Origin: Paenibacillus aceti
Lineage (GTDB): Bacteria > Bacillota > Bacilli > Paenibacillales > Paenibacillaceae
Length of the DNA: 64,000 nt
Reading direction: 5' to 3'
Assembly: GCF_003614185.1 (NCBI RefSeq)
Contig: NZ_KZ987724.1
Span: 3,934,107-3,998,106 of the forward strand
A program made the position numbers and the translations under genes. The notes under the pieces were generated by a model. That model worked only from the letters and a program-made list of their open reading frames with translations. It ran no database searches and was not told the origin of the DNA. Below, piece by piece: positions 25,089 to 33,871 of the stretch (within the stretch, counting starts at the first letter, position 1; every line of letters begins with the position of its first letter).

Positions 25089-26438
25089 ATGAAGAAAGTA
25101 TGGTTACTCGCATTCATGTTCGTACTTACAATTTCACTAGTCGGATGCTCGGCTGGTAGCAATCAAGCTGCTAATTCCGACAAGACACCGGCTACCACTA
25201 GCAACGGGGACTCTGGCAAGAAGAGCGAAGAGAAGGTGAAGCTATCCCTATGGCATAACTTCACAGGCAATGACCTTCGCGCCACGATGATGCGGGACCA
25301 GATCGATAAGTTCCAGCAGGAACACCCGAATATCGAGCTGGACATCCAAGCCATCCCGCCGGATGGATACAAAACAAGATTGAAGACCGTGGCAGCAGCC
25401 AACGAAATGCCCGATGTATTCATGATGTGGCCCGGAGCCATGACCAAAGAGTTCCATGATGGCAACTTGATTCAACCGATCAATGCCTTGCTTGACAGCA
25501 AGCCGGAATGGAGAGATGGCTACATGCCAGGCTCCTTCGATTCCTTCACGATCGATGGCAATATCTATAGCGCCACACTCGGATTGACACCGACATCCAT
25601 TCTTTTCTATAACAAAGCGATTCTTGATCAATACAAGCTGGAGGTTCCGAAAACCTGGGATGATCTGCTTAATGCGGTAAAAGTCATCAAAGAAGGTGGC
25701 CTGACGCCCATCGCCCTCGGCAACAAAGCGGCCTGGCTCGCCCAGTCCAGTATCATCAGCTCATTAGCTGATCGCGTAACCGGGACAGATTGGTTCTTGA
25801 AGGCGGCAGCACAGGACGGAGCCAAGTTTACCGATCCCGAATTCGTGCAAGCGCTGACATATCTGCAGGATCTATGGAAGGCTGGCGCTTTCCAGGAAGG
25901 CTTCAACAGCATCGACAATACGCAGATGGAAGTGATGTTCGCCCAAGGGCAAGCAGCGATGATGATCGACGGCGGATGGGCGCTCTCCAACCTGGCTGCC
26001 AACGCGACTCCTGAGCAATTGGAGGATATGGGCGCGACCGTGCTGCCTTCCATCCCTGGCGGCAAAGGGAATCCGAATTCCCTCGCTGGCGCACTTGGAT
26101 CGGCCTTCGGACTCAGCAGCAAAGTGGAGGGCAACCGTCTGCAAGCTGCCTATGACCTCATCTATGCCTTATCCGGACCCGAGGTGCAGAAGATGACCCT
26201 CGATAGCAGTAACCTCGTCAGCTACAAGGCTGAACTCGACGAGAGCAAAGTATCGCCGATATTCAGCGAAGTCTACAAGCTAGTTAACAGCGTCGAGCGG
26301 ACTCCGGTATATGACGGCGTAATGACCTCCGCCGGTTCGGATGCAGTGAATAACGGCCTGCAGGAGCTGCTCATGGGCGGAGATCCACAGAAGATCGCGC
26401 AGAAGATTCAGGACGCGCAGGCAACTTCCTTGCAATAG
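25089..26438 (+). CDS. Sugar ABC transporter substrate-binding lipoprotein (CUT1 type)
   Basis: A 449-aa extracellular binding protein of the MalE/UgpB class. Signal plus lipobox (ISLVGCSAG, Cys about 20), then a short Ser/Asn linker, then the binding domain (LSLWHNFTGNDLRATMMRDQ, DVFMMWPGAMTKEF, AMMIDGGWALSNL). AAAGGAGGGG precedes the ATG. First gene of the importer operon and next to yesM/yesN-like genes, a standard oligosaccharide-uptake arrangement. The sugar is not predictable. Confidence 0.93.
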   Translation: MKKVWLLAFMFVLTISLVGCSAGSNQAANSDKTPATTSNGDSGKKSEEKVKLSLWHNFTGNDLRATMMRDQIDKFQQEHPNIELDIQAIPPDGYKTRLKTVAAANEMPDVFMMWPGAMTKEFHDGNLIQPINALLDSKPEWRDGYMPGSFDSFTIDGNIYSATLGLTPTSILFYNKAILDQYKLEVPKTWDDLLNAVKVIKEGGLTPIALGNKAAWLAQSSIISSLADRVTGTDWFLKAAAQDGAKFTDPEFVQALTYLQDLWKAGAFQEGFNSIDNTQMEVMFAQGQAAMMIDGGWALSNLAANATPEQLEDMGATVLPSIPGGKGNPNSLAGALGSAFGLSSKVEGNRLQAAYDLIYALSGPEVQKMTLDSSNLVSYKAELDESKVSPIFSEVYKLVNSVERTPVYDGVMTSAGSDAVNNGLQELLMGGDPQKIAQKIQDAQATSLQ

Positions 26439-26481
26439 TTGAACAGAACATATTTTGGGTAAAAAGAATTCCTTAGTTCAA

Positions 26482-26512
26482 TTCGGAAAGCGCCGTCATA
26501 GCGCTTTCCGAA
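26482..26512 (+). promoter_or_regulatory. Intercistronic hairpin between binding protein and permease
   Basis: TTCGGAAAGCGC and its exact complement GCGCTTTCCGAA flank a 7-nt loop, with no real T tract after it. Such hairpins after the binding-protein gene often stabilise its mRNA or partly terminate, giving more binding protein than permease. Confidence 0.65.
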
Positions 26513-26532
26513 ATTGTTTAGGAGGATGGATT

Positions 26533-27408
26533 ATGACAGCAAAGGCCCGTATTCGGGGAGTTATTATAGTCGGTCTTTTGCCGGCCTTATTAGTATTCAC
26601 GTTCTTCGTAATCGTTCCGATCCTCTGGTCAGCCTGGTACGGCTTCTACGATTGGAAAGGCATCGGAGCGATGAAATTCATCGGCTTTGGCAACTATCTG
26701 GAGATTATTAAAGACCCTGTCTTCGCCACATCCCTACGGAATAACTTGATCGTCGTGGCTGCGTCGGTATTCGGACAGGTTCCAATCGCCCTGGCGCTGT
26801 CTCTGGTACTAAGACAGAGCACATTATTCCAACGGATCATCCGCTCGGTAGTATTCCTGCCCATGGTGCTGTCCTCCGTCGTCATCGGGATCATTTGGGG
26901 CTATATCTACCACCCGCAGATCGGTATCCTCAACTCCCTGCTGGAGTGGATCGGACTAGGTTCATGGAAGCAGGCCTGGCTGTCGAACCCGGACATCTCG
27001 ATGTATATGCTGGCCATTCCGATCATTTGGAACTTTATCGGTCCGTACATGATTATGTACATCGCCGCCCTGCAGAACATTCCATCCGAGATCGAGGATG
27101 CCTCCGCGATAGATGGAGCCAAGCCGATGCGGATGCTATTCTCGATCCGGCTGCCGATGATCTGGGATACGATCAAAGTTACCGTCGTGCTATGTATCTC
27201 AGGCAGCCTGAAGACCTTCGACCTGATCTATGTCATGACCGGCGGGGGTCCGGCCCATTCGACGGAATTGCTCGCATCCTATATGTATAACAATACGTTC
27301 AGCATCTACCGCTTCGGCTACGGCAGTGCTATCTCTACTTCCATCATTATCATCAGCACCGTCTTGATCGCTGGCAGCCAGCTGCTGATGAGAAGAAATA
27401 CCCGATAA
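26533..27408 (+). CDS. Sugar ABC transporter permease (MalF-like)
   Basis: A 291-aa inner-membrane permease with six hydrophobic segments and the EAA loop (EIEDASAIDGAKPMRMLFSI) that docks the ATPase. Start chosen at MTAKARIRGVI, where GGAGGA lies 7 nt upstream; the longer reading from 26455 would run through the intercistronic hairpin. No ATPase gene is present in the operon, so a shared MsmX/MalK-type ATPase encoded elsewhere is expected, as is normal for CUT1 systems. Confidence 0.92.
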   Translation: MTAKARIRGVIIVGLLPALLVFTFFVIVPILWSAWYGFYDWKGIGAMKFIGFGNYLEIIKDPVFATSLRNNLIVVAASVFGQVPIALALSLVLRQSTLFQRIIRSVVFLPMVLSSVVIGIIWGYIYHPQIGILNSLLEWIGLGSWKQAWLSNPDISMYMLAIPIIWNFIGPYMIMYIAALQNIPSEIEDASAIDGAKPMRMLFSIRLPMIWDTIKVTVVLCISGSLKTFDLIYVMTGGGPAHSTELLASYMYNNTFSIYRFGYGSAISTSIIIISTVLIAGSQLLMRRNTR

Positions 27409-27422
27409 GGAGGTCTGAGCCG

Positions 27423-28301
27423 ATGATGCAAACCCCGGTCGAACTCAAGAAACCATTGGCGAAGCGCCGGATGTTCCCTAAGGTTAAAATATCACGCGCA
27501 CTACTGAACATCCTGCTATCTATATACGGCTTTGTCACGCTCTATCCGCTGATCTGGCTATTTCTTAGCGCGTTCAAATCGAACCCGGAATTCTATGAAT
27601 TTCCCTTCGGCCTGCCTAAGGAATGGCATTGGGAGAACTTCGCCGATGCCTGGAACGTAGCCCGGATGGGAGTCTCCTTCAAGAACTCCTTCATCGTCAC
27701 CATTGCCGCGCTGATTCTCACTCTGGTCTTCGGGGCGATGGCTGCCTTTGTACTCTCGCGCTTCCGCTTCCGCGGCAGAGCAGCTGCAATGGCATTGTTC
27801 CTGCTCGGGATGCTGATCCCGATCCATAGTACGCTAGTTCCTTTATTCATTATGTTGAAAAAGATTCGTCTGCTCGATACTTATGGGGCGCTTATTTTCC
27901 CCTATACCGCCTTCGAGCTGTCACTGGCGATCTTCGTCACCATCGCCTATATGTCCTCCATCCCGAAGGAGATGGAAGAGGCCGCATTAATCGACGGCAC
28001 CGGCTACTGGGGCTTCTTCTTCCGAGTCATGCTGCCGCTGTCCGCCCCGGCCTTGTCCACGGTAGGCATTCTGGCGTTCCTGCGCTTCTGGAACGACTTC
28101 GCCTTCGCGCTGGTCTTCATCAGCAAGCCGGCGCTGCAGACGCTGCCGCTCAGCCTGTCCATGTTCGCCACCGGCTACATGACAGACTATCGCCTTACCT
28201 TCGCCGCTCTTTCGTTAGCCGTCATCCCGACGATTGTCGTCTACCTGGTCTTCCAGGAGCAGGTGATGAAGGGCATGGTGGCCGGTGCGGTCAAAGGCTA
28301 A
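27423..28301 (+). CDS. Sugar ABC transporter permease (MalG-like)
   Basis: A 292-aa partner permease with six hydrophobic segments and EAA loop EMEEAALIDGTGYWGFFFRV. AAGGAGG precedes the ATG, 14 nt after the first permease stop. Together with the two upstream genes it forms a complete CUT1 importer apart from the ATPase. Confidence 0.93.
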   Translation: MMQTPVELKKPLAKRRMFPKVKISRALLNILLSIYGFVTLYPLIWLFLSAFKSNPEFYEFPFGLPKEWHWENFADAWNVARMGVSFKNSFIVTIAALILTLVFGAMAAFVLSRFRFRGRAAAMALFLLGMLIPIHSTLVPLFIMLKKIRLLDTYGALIFPYTAFELSLAIFVTIAYMSSIPKEMEEAALIDGTGYWGFFFRVMLPLSAPALSTVGILAFLRFWNDFAFALVFISKPALQTLPLSLSMFATGYMTDYRLTFAALSLAVIPTIVVYLVFQEQVMKGMVAGAVKG

Positions 28302-28340
28302 GCTAGGCGAGTGAGAGGTCAGCTCGAACGAAACACAAAA

Positions 28341-28585
28341 AATGCCTGCAATTTTGCAGTTTTCAGGCTGCTGAAAAGGTACTAGCCACTCTTCCGGAGC
28401 GCTAACGAAACACCATATCGTTATTTTCGCGAAATCAGCACCCTACAAAACCTAACGAAACACCATAACGCTATTTGCCCAAAAATCCACCATTTAGCCG
28501 CTAACTTGCCTCAATAACGATACACAGTTTCGTTAGATTTCTAAATCGCTCCTTTTGACGCCAATAGCGATACCCTGTTTCGTTA
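28341..28585. repeat. Intergenic repeat cluster (two families)
   Basis: One GCCTGCAATTTTGCAG element (28341-28365) is followed by two forward copies of CTAACGAAACACCATAWCG (28402 and 28452). Two inverted copies, ending CAGTTTCGTTAG and CTGTTTCGTTA (28512-28535, 28563-28585), come next. The forward-forward-reverse-reverse order also appears at 44708-44890. It fills the gap between the convergent sugar-permease and ABC-exporter genes. Confidence 0.75.
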
Positions 28586-28651
28586 CAACTCAAAGAGGGC
28601 AGCAGCCTAAGACAGCGTCAACCTGTACATTCGCTCTAATCAAACAAGGGC

Positions 28652-28695
28652 AGCCCATCGGTCGAATAACATCAACCTTTGAACTGCCCTTACTT
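28652..28695. terminator. Candidate bidirectional hairpin
   Basis: AAGGGCAG and CTGCCCTT pair across a loop of about 26 nt just beyond the ABC-exporter stop. The T tract is weak, so this is only a possible terminator. Confidence 0.4.
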
Positions 28696-28698
28696 CAC

Positions 28699-30585
28699 TT
28701 AGCTAACTTCCTGCCCCAGGCCGCCGCCGGTAAATTGGCTGTTATACAGGTCGGCATAGAATCCGCCCTCGGCCAATAACTCGGTATGCGTTCCCTTCTC
28801 GATCACGGTCCCGTGGTTCATAACGAGGATCAGATCGGCATCCTTGATCGTGGAGAGACGGTGGGCAATCACGAAGCTCGTTCTGCCCTTCATCAGCACG
28901 TTCATCGCCTTCTGGATATAGACCTCGGTCCGCGTATCGACACTGCTCGTCGCCTCATCCAGAATCAGAATAGCCGGATCAGCCAGAATAGCGCGGGCGA
29001 TCGTCAGCAGCTGCTTCTGTCCTTGCGAGATATTCGAGGCTTCCTCATTCAGGATCGTATCATAGCCACCCGGCAGCGTGCGGATGAAATGATCGGCGTG
29101 GGCTGTCTTAGCGGCCTGAATAATCTCCTCTTCAGTCGCTCCTTCACGTCCATAAGCGATATTATCACGGATCGTTCCGTTAAATAACCAGGTATCCTGC
29201 AGCACCATACCGAACAGGCTGCGCAGATCTCCGCGCTTCATATCGGTGATATTCACACCGTCGACCGTAATTCTGCCTTCCGTCACCTCATAGAAACGCA
29301 TCAGCAGATTGATCAACGTCGTCTTGCCTGCCCCGGTTGGACCGACGATGGCGATCGTCTGACCTTTGGATACATTAATATTCATTTCTTCAATCAATAT
29401 ATTATTCGGATCATAGCCGAACTTCACATGTTCGAAGGCCACATTCCCCTTCGCTTCCGGCAAGGCCACCGAATGATCAGATTCAGCAACCTCCTCTTCC
29501 TCATCGAGGATTTCGAAGACCCGCTCGGCAGAAGCCACCGTAGATTGAATGATGTTGGCGATATTGGCGGTCTGTGCAACCGGCTGCGTGAACTGACGGG
29601 CATATTGGATAAATGCCTGCACATCCCCGATGGCGATTCTTCCCTTCGTAACCAGAATCCCGCCGACTACGGATACGAGCACATAGCCGATATTTCCGAT
29701 GAAGCTCATAATCGGCATGATGACGCCAGAGATGAACTGAGCCTTCCAGCCCGCTTGATACAACCGTTCATTGACCTCATTGAATTCATCCAGCGATCGT
29801 TGCTCCCGGCCAAATGCCTTGACGACATTATGACCGGTATACATTTCCTCGACATGGCCGTTCAACTCGCCCAATTCCTTCTGCTGCCGCAGGAACTGCT
29901 TCTGCGATTTCTTGGCTATCGAGGTGATCGCCACGATGCTAAGCGGCAGGGTCAGTATCGCAATCAGCGTCATCAGCGGACTGATCGAGAGCATCATCAC
30001 GATGACTCCGATAATCGTCAGCACCGAAGTGATCAATTGCGTCAAGCTCTGCTGCAGCGTGGAGCTGATATTATCTACGTCATTCGTCACACGGCTCAAT
30101 ATTTCACCATGCGTACGGGCATCAAAATACTTCAAAGGCAGGCGGCTCAGCTTGTCATTGACCTCTCTGCGCAGATCATAGACCGTCTTCTGGGCAACCC
30201 CAGCCATCAAATACTGCTGAATATAACCAAATGCGGCACTTAATAAATAGAGTCCGATTAGAATAAGGATGATTTGTCCTACATATTGAAAATCAATGGA
30301 TGCGCCCGGCACACCCTTCATCTTGGCCATAATGCCTTCGAACAGCTTGGTTGTCGCATGTCCCATGACCTTCGGGCTCAGCACACTGAACACTGTGCTC
30401 AGGATCGCCATGAGCAGGACAGCCAGGAGCTGCGTTTTATGGGGAGCCAGGTAGTAGATCAATCTTCTCAGCGTCCCTTTGAAATCCTTCGCCTTCTCTA
30501 CCGGACGTCCCATGGCTCCATGTCCGGCTCCAGGGCCCCTATGACCGCCGCCGCCCATTCTCTCTTTCGATTGTTGTCGGCTCAT
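28699..30585 (-). CDS. Heterodimeric ABC exporter subunit, catalytic (YfiC/LmrD-like)
   Basis: A 628-aa half-transporter: a Gly/His-rich N terminus (GGGGHRGPGAGHGAMG), a six-TM exporter domain (about 40-340), then an NBD with Walker A GPTGAGKTT, signature ISQGQKQLL and Walker B ILILDEATSS with the catalytic Glu intact. It overlaps its partner gene by 4 bp. In such pairs this subunit carries the hydrolysing Walker B. Probably a multidrug or lipid exporter controlled by the upstream MarR protein. Confidence 0.93.
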   Translation of the reverse strand: MSRQQSKERMGGGGHRGPGAGHGAMGRPVEKAKDFKGTLRRLIYYLAPHKTQLLAVLLMAILSTVFSVLSPKVMGHATTKLFEGIMAKMKGVPGASIDFQYVGQIILILIGLYLLSAAFGYIQQYLMAGVAQKTVYDLRREVNDKLSRLPLKYFDARTHGEILSRVTNDVDNISSTLQQSLTQLITSVLTIIGVIVMMLSISPLMTLIAILTLPLSIVAITSIAKKSQKQFLRQQKELGELNGHVEEMYTGHNVVKAFGREQRSLDEFNEVNERLYQAGWKAQFISGVIMPIMSFIGNIGYVLVSVVGGILVTKGRIAIGDVQAFIQYARQFTQPVAQTANIANIIQSTVASAERVFEILDEEEEVAESDHSVALPEAKGNVAFEHVKFGYDPNNILIEEMNINVSKGQTIAIVGPTGAGKTTLINLLMRFYEVTEGRITVDGVNITDMKRGDLRSLFGMVLQDTWLFNGTIRDNIAYGREGATEEEIIQAAKTAHADHFIRTLPGGYDTILNEEASNISQGQKQLLTIARAILADPAILILDEATSSVDTRTEVYIQKAMNVLMKGRTSFVIAHRLSTIKDADLILVMNHGTVIEKGTHTELLAEGGFYADLYNSQFTGGGLGQEVS

Positions 30586-32312
30586 GCGATCTCCTCCTCT
30601 GAGAGCTGCGAATATACGATTTCACGATACACTTCACAGGTCTCCATTAGTTCATGGTGCGTACCGACGCCAGCAATCTGACTCTCATTCAATACGATAA
30701 TCCGATCTGCATTCAGAACCGTGCTGACCCGCTGTGCGACGATCAAAACCGTCGCTTCCTTGGTCTCATCCTTCAAGGCTGCACGCAGCTTGGCATCTGT
30801 CTTGAAATCAAGCGCTGAGAAGCTGTCGTCAAAAATATAGATCTCTGCATCCCGCACCAAGGCCCGGGCAATGGAGAGACGCTGCTTCTGACCCCCGGAC
30901 ACATTCGTCCCGCCTTGGGCAATGGGTGAATCATAGCCCTGTTCCATCTCGGCTATAAATCCGGCAGCCTGGGCAATCTCTGCGGCATGCCGCACTTCCT
31001 CATCCGTTGCATCCTCCTTGCCATAACGGATGTTATCGGCAATCGTGCCTGTGAACAACACGGCCTTCTGCGGTACATAACCGATCTTCCGGCGCAATTC
31101 CTGCTGTGAGATATCGCGGACATCGACCCCATCGATAAGTATTCGGCCGCTCTCCACATCATAGAATCTCGGGATCAGGTTAATCATCGTTGACTTGCCG
31201 GACCCGGTACCACCGATAATAGCCGTCGTCTCGCCCGGATTGGCAATGAATGAAATATTCTGTACCGCTGGCTGCTCCGCCCCCGGATAGCTGAAGGTCA
31301 CGTCCTGGAATTCAATCTGTCCTCTCAAACTGCTGCTCTTCGCATTAGGCTTAACCGGATCTTCGATTACAGGCTCCATATCCAACACTTCGTTAATCCG
31401 TATCGCCGAGGCGGACGCACGTGGAATCAGGACGAACATCATCGACACCATGACGAGCGAGAACATAATCTGCATCGCATATTGCAGGAAGGCCATCAAG
31501 TCGCCGACCTCCATATGCCTGGCATCGATCCGAAGCCCACCGAACCAGATGATGGCGACGGAGGATAGATTCATAACCAGCATGACCACTGGCATCAGAT
31601 AGGCCATCAGCTTATTAACCTTGATCATCGTATCCGTCAAGTCACGGTTGGCCTCATCGAAGCGCTGCTTCTCATGCTCCGTCCGGTTGAAGGAACGGAT
31701 AACCCGAATCCCCGTCAATCCTTCCCGCATCACCAGATTCAATCTGTCGATCTTCTTCTGAATCGATTTGAAGAGCGGAATTCCTTTTCGGACAATCCCG
31801 AAAATAATAGCCGCCAGAACCGGAATAATAACTACCAGAACTAGCGTTAATGTCGCATCCTTAGACACCGCCATAATGACGCCGCCGATGCACATCATCG
31901 GTGCCATCATCATCATCCGCAGCATCATGATCAACACCTGCTGAATTTGCGTAATATCATTCGTAGTACGGGTAATCATCGATGCGGTGCCCACTTTATC
32001 GAACTCCTCAAGCGAGAAATTCGATACATGCTGGAATACCTTGCCCCGCATCAGCTTGCCAAAGCCCATCGCCGCCTTGGACGAGAAATAGCTGCCGCCA
32101 ATCGCACATATCATTCCACCGATGGCGACGAGCAGCATATAGCCGCCGACCTTCCAGATATAGGCCGTATCCCCATATACAACGCCGGTATTCACGATAT
32201 CTGACATCAGCGTCGGCAGGTACAATTCGGCAAGCGACTGAAAGAACACTAGCATCATTGCTGCGATGACCAACCATTTGTATGGTTTCAAGTGTCGAAA
32301 AAGTTTCATCAT
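30582..32312 (-). CDS. Heterodimeric ABC exporter subunit, degenerate site (YfiB/LmrC-like)
   Basis: A 576-aa half-transporter with six TM segments and an NBD: Walker A GGTGSGKST and signature VSGGQKQRL. Walker B is IYIFDDSFSALD, where Asp replaces the catalytic Glu. That substitution is the standard sign of the degenerate ATP site in heterodimeric exporters and predicts pairing with the downstream subunit. It lies 40 bp after the MarR gene. Confidence 0.93.
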   Translation of the reverse strand: MMKLFRHLKPYKWLVIAAMMLVFFQSLAELYLPTLMSDIVNTGVVYGDTAYIWKVGGYMLLVAIGGMICAIGGSYFSSKAAMGFGKLMRGKVFQHVSNFSLEEFDKVGTASMITRTTNDITQIQQVLIMMLRMMMMAPMMCIGGVIMAVSKDATLTLVLVVIIPVLAAIIFGIVRKGIPLFKSIQKKIDRLNLVMREGLTGIRVIRSFNRTEHEKQRFDEANRDLTDTMIKVNKLMAYLMPVVMLVMNLSSVAIIWFGGLRIDARHMEVGDLMAFLQYAMQIMFSLVMVSMMFVLIPRASASAIRINEVLDMEPVIEDPVKPNAKSSSLRGQIEFQDVTFSYPGAEQPAVQNISFIANPGETTAIIGGTGSGKSTMINLIPRFYDVESGRILIDGVDVRDISQQELRRKIGYVPQKAVLFTGTIADNIRYGKEDATDEEVRHAAEIAQAAGFIAEMEQGYDSPIAQGGTNVSGGQKQRLSIARALVRDAEIYIFDDSFSALDFKTDAKLRAALKDETKEATVLIVAQRVSTVLNADRIIVLNESQIAGVGTHHELMETCEVYREIVYSQLSEEEIA

Positions 32313-32352
32313 TCCTTGATCATCTCCACTTATCTAAAAATCAATAGTCTTG

Positions 32353-32802
32353 CTATGACCGGGCTTGCTGCTGATCTAGATATTCGAATACCTGCTCCAG
32401 CAAATCGGCCAGCTGACCGCTTTTCTCTTCTCCTAAATAATCGATCAACCCATTAAACCGCCGGGTGTAGGCTTCCTGTGCCTTACGAGTGATCGCTTCT
32501 CCTTGTTCAGTAAGCTTAATACGAACCGCTCTGCGGTCCTGCTCATCCGTATAGCGGGTCACCAGTCCCCTCTTCTCCAGACTGCGCACAAGCGGCGTAA
32601 CCGTCGGGGAGGTCACCTCCATCATATTGCTGATCGCCGAGATCGTAACACCCCGACTATCTTCGCAGCTCACTCTACGGATGATGAACAGCACCTTGAT
32701 TTCGCTGGACTTCATCCCCTCCAATGCGGGTTTATAGCACCCGACCCTGCGGAAGCGATTGAACACCTCCATCAGGCGCTGGGCTTTCGGCGTATCACTC
32801 AC
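32353..32802 (-). CDS. MarR-family repressor of the ABC exporter
   Basis: A winged-helix regulator of about 149 aa (ISAISNMMEVTSPTVTPLVRSLEKRGLVTR, then the wing DEQDRRAVRIKLTEQG). I start it at the GTG reading VSDTPKAQRLMEVF because AGGAGG lies 10 nt upstream; the GTG 9 nt earlier is too close to that site. It heads the operon with the two exporter genes and likely represses it through the inverted repeat at 32844-32872. Confidence 0.88.
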   Translation of the reverse strand: MSDTPKAQRLMEVFNRFRRVGCYKPALEGMKSSEIKVLFIIRRVSCEDSRGVTISAISNMMEVTSPTVTPLVRSLEKRGLVTRYTDEQDRRAVRIKLTEQGEAITRKAQEAYTRRFNGLIDYLGEEKSGQLADLLEQVFEYLDQQQARS

Positions 32803-32843
32803 AGTACTCACACCTCCTTCAAATTGTTTATATTGTTTAATAT

Positions 32844-32872
32844 TTAGGTATGCTTACTATTTGCATGCCTAA
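32844..32872. promoter_or_regulatory. Inverted repeat, candidate MarR operator
   Basis: TTAGGTATGC and GCATGCCTAA (9 of 10 paired) flank a 9-nt AT-rich centre about 40 bp upstream of the MarR start. Confidence 0.55.
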
Positions 32873-32910
32873 TTATATGAGCCTCATATTCCAATGTCAA
32901 GCGGACACAA

Positions 32911-32947
32911 ATAAGGACCGTTCCAACGATACCGGAACGGCCCTTAT
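32911..32947. terminator. Hairpin terminator
   Basis: ATAAGGACCGTTCC and GGAACGGCCCTTAT form a 14-bp stem (one mismatch) with a 9-nt loop, just beyond the pdaA-like stop. The T run on the minus strand is short. Confidence 0.65.
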
Positions 32948-32969
32948 CACCACTATTTAACGATCCATA

Positions 32970-33791
32970 CTATCTTACCAAAGGTCGGAACGGATCGATA
33001 TCCGAAGAATTCTGCAACGCATCCAGACTCTTGAATTCATAACCTTGCCGCTTGGCCTCATCGATGATGGAGCCCAGTGCAGCCGCATTATCCTTGGAAA
33101 TGGAATGCAGCAGAATAACCGCACCTGGATGAAGCTGGGACACTACATTTTTATAGGCATAGGCTTCGCCTCGCTGGCTGTTGACATCCCAGTCTTTATA
33201 GGCAAGCGACCAGAAGACATTCCTATACCCCATACTGTTCGTCACCGCCAAGGTCCGCTCACTGAATATTCCACGCGGAGGGCGTAGATACTTCATATCG
33301 GATTTACCAGTAATACGCGCCGCTTCATCGTTGACCCGATCCAGTTCCTGCTTGATCTCTCCATCGGAAATCGTCGTCATATCCGGATGGCTCCAGGAAT
33401 GATTGCCCACCAGATGCCCTTCGGCAACCATACGCTTCAATAGCTCTGGCTGGCTTTTTACATAATGACCGGTTACGAAGAAGGCCGCCGGCACCTGTTT
33501 GGCCTTAAGCGTGTCCAGGATTGCAGAGGTGTATCCATTCTCATACCCGTTATCGAACGTCAGGAATAGCTCCTTGCGGGAAGTATCTCCAAGGAAAATA
33601 GCGTTATGCTTCTCAATAATATCCTTGAAGCCCTCTTCATTAATAGAAGGAAGCTGCCCGCCTACGCTCTTCTTGAACCCGAAATGAAATGCCTTATCAG
33701 CGAAGGCGTTAGCAGCGGCACCATCATCCCCCCACGGTACGGAACCGAAGAGACAACTGGACAGGATCGCCACCATCAGGGCAAATTTCAT
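32970..33791 (-). CDS. pdaA: Polysaccharide deacetylase, PdaA-like (spore cortex)
   Basis: A 273-aa secreted NodB-fold enzyme expected to de-N-acetylate muramic acid during delta-lactam formation in spore cortex. Signal peptide about 1-31. Motif 1 is LFLTFDNGYENGYTS, with Asn after the Asp as in PdaA; metal His are in HLVGNHSWSHPDM; then LRPPRGIFSERT and VILLHSISKDN. Length is normal. It stands alone, bounded by a hairpin. Presence agrees with the germination operon in this window. Confidence 0.88.
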   Translation of the reverse strand: MKFALMVAILSSCLFGSVPWGDDGAAANAFADKAFHFGFKKSVGGQLPSINEEGFKDIIEKHNAIFLGDTSRKELFLTFDNGYENGYTSAILDTLKAKQVPAAFFVTGHYVKSQPELLKRMVAEGHLVGNHSWSHPDMTTISDGEIKQELDRVNDEAARITGKSDMKYLRPPRGIFSERTLAVTNSMGYRNVFWSLAYKDWDVNSQRGEAYAYKNVVSQLHPGAVILLHSISKDNAAALGSIIDEAKRQGYEFKSLDALQNSSDIDPFRPLVR

Positions 33792-33871
33792 GGTTCGCTC
33801 TCTCCCTCATCATAAAGTTGTTCGAACTCCCCATTAATTTCTGCCTTTTGCCGCTACAATATTCACCATGT

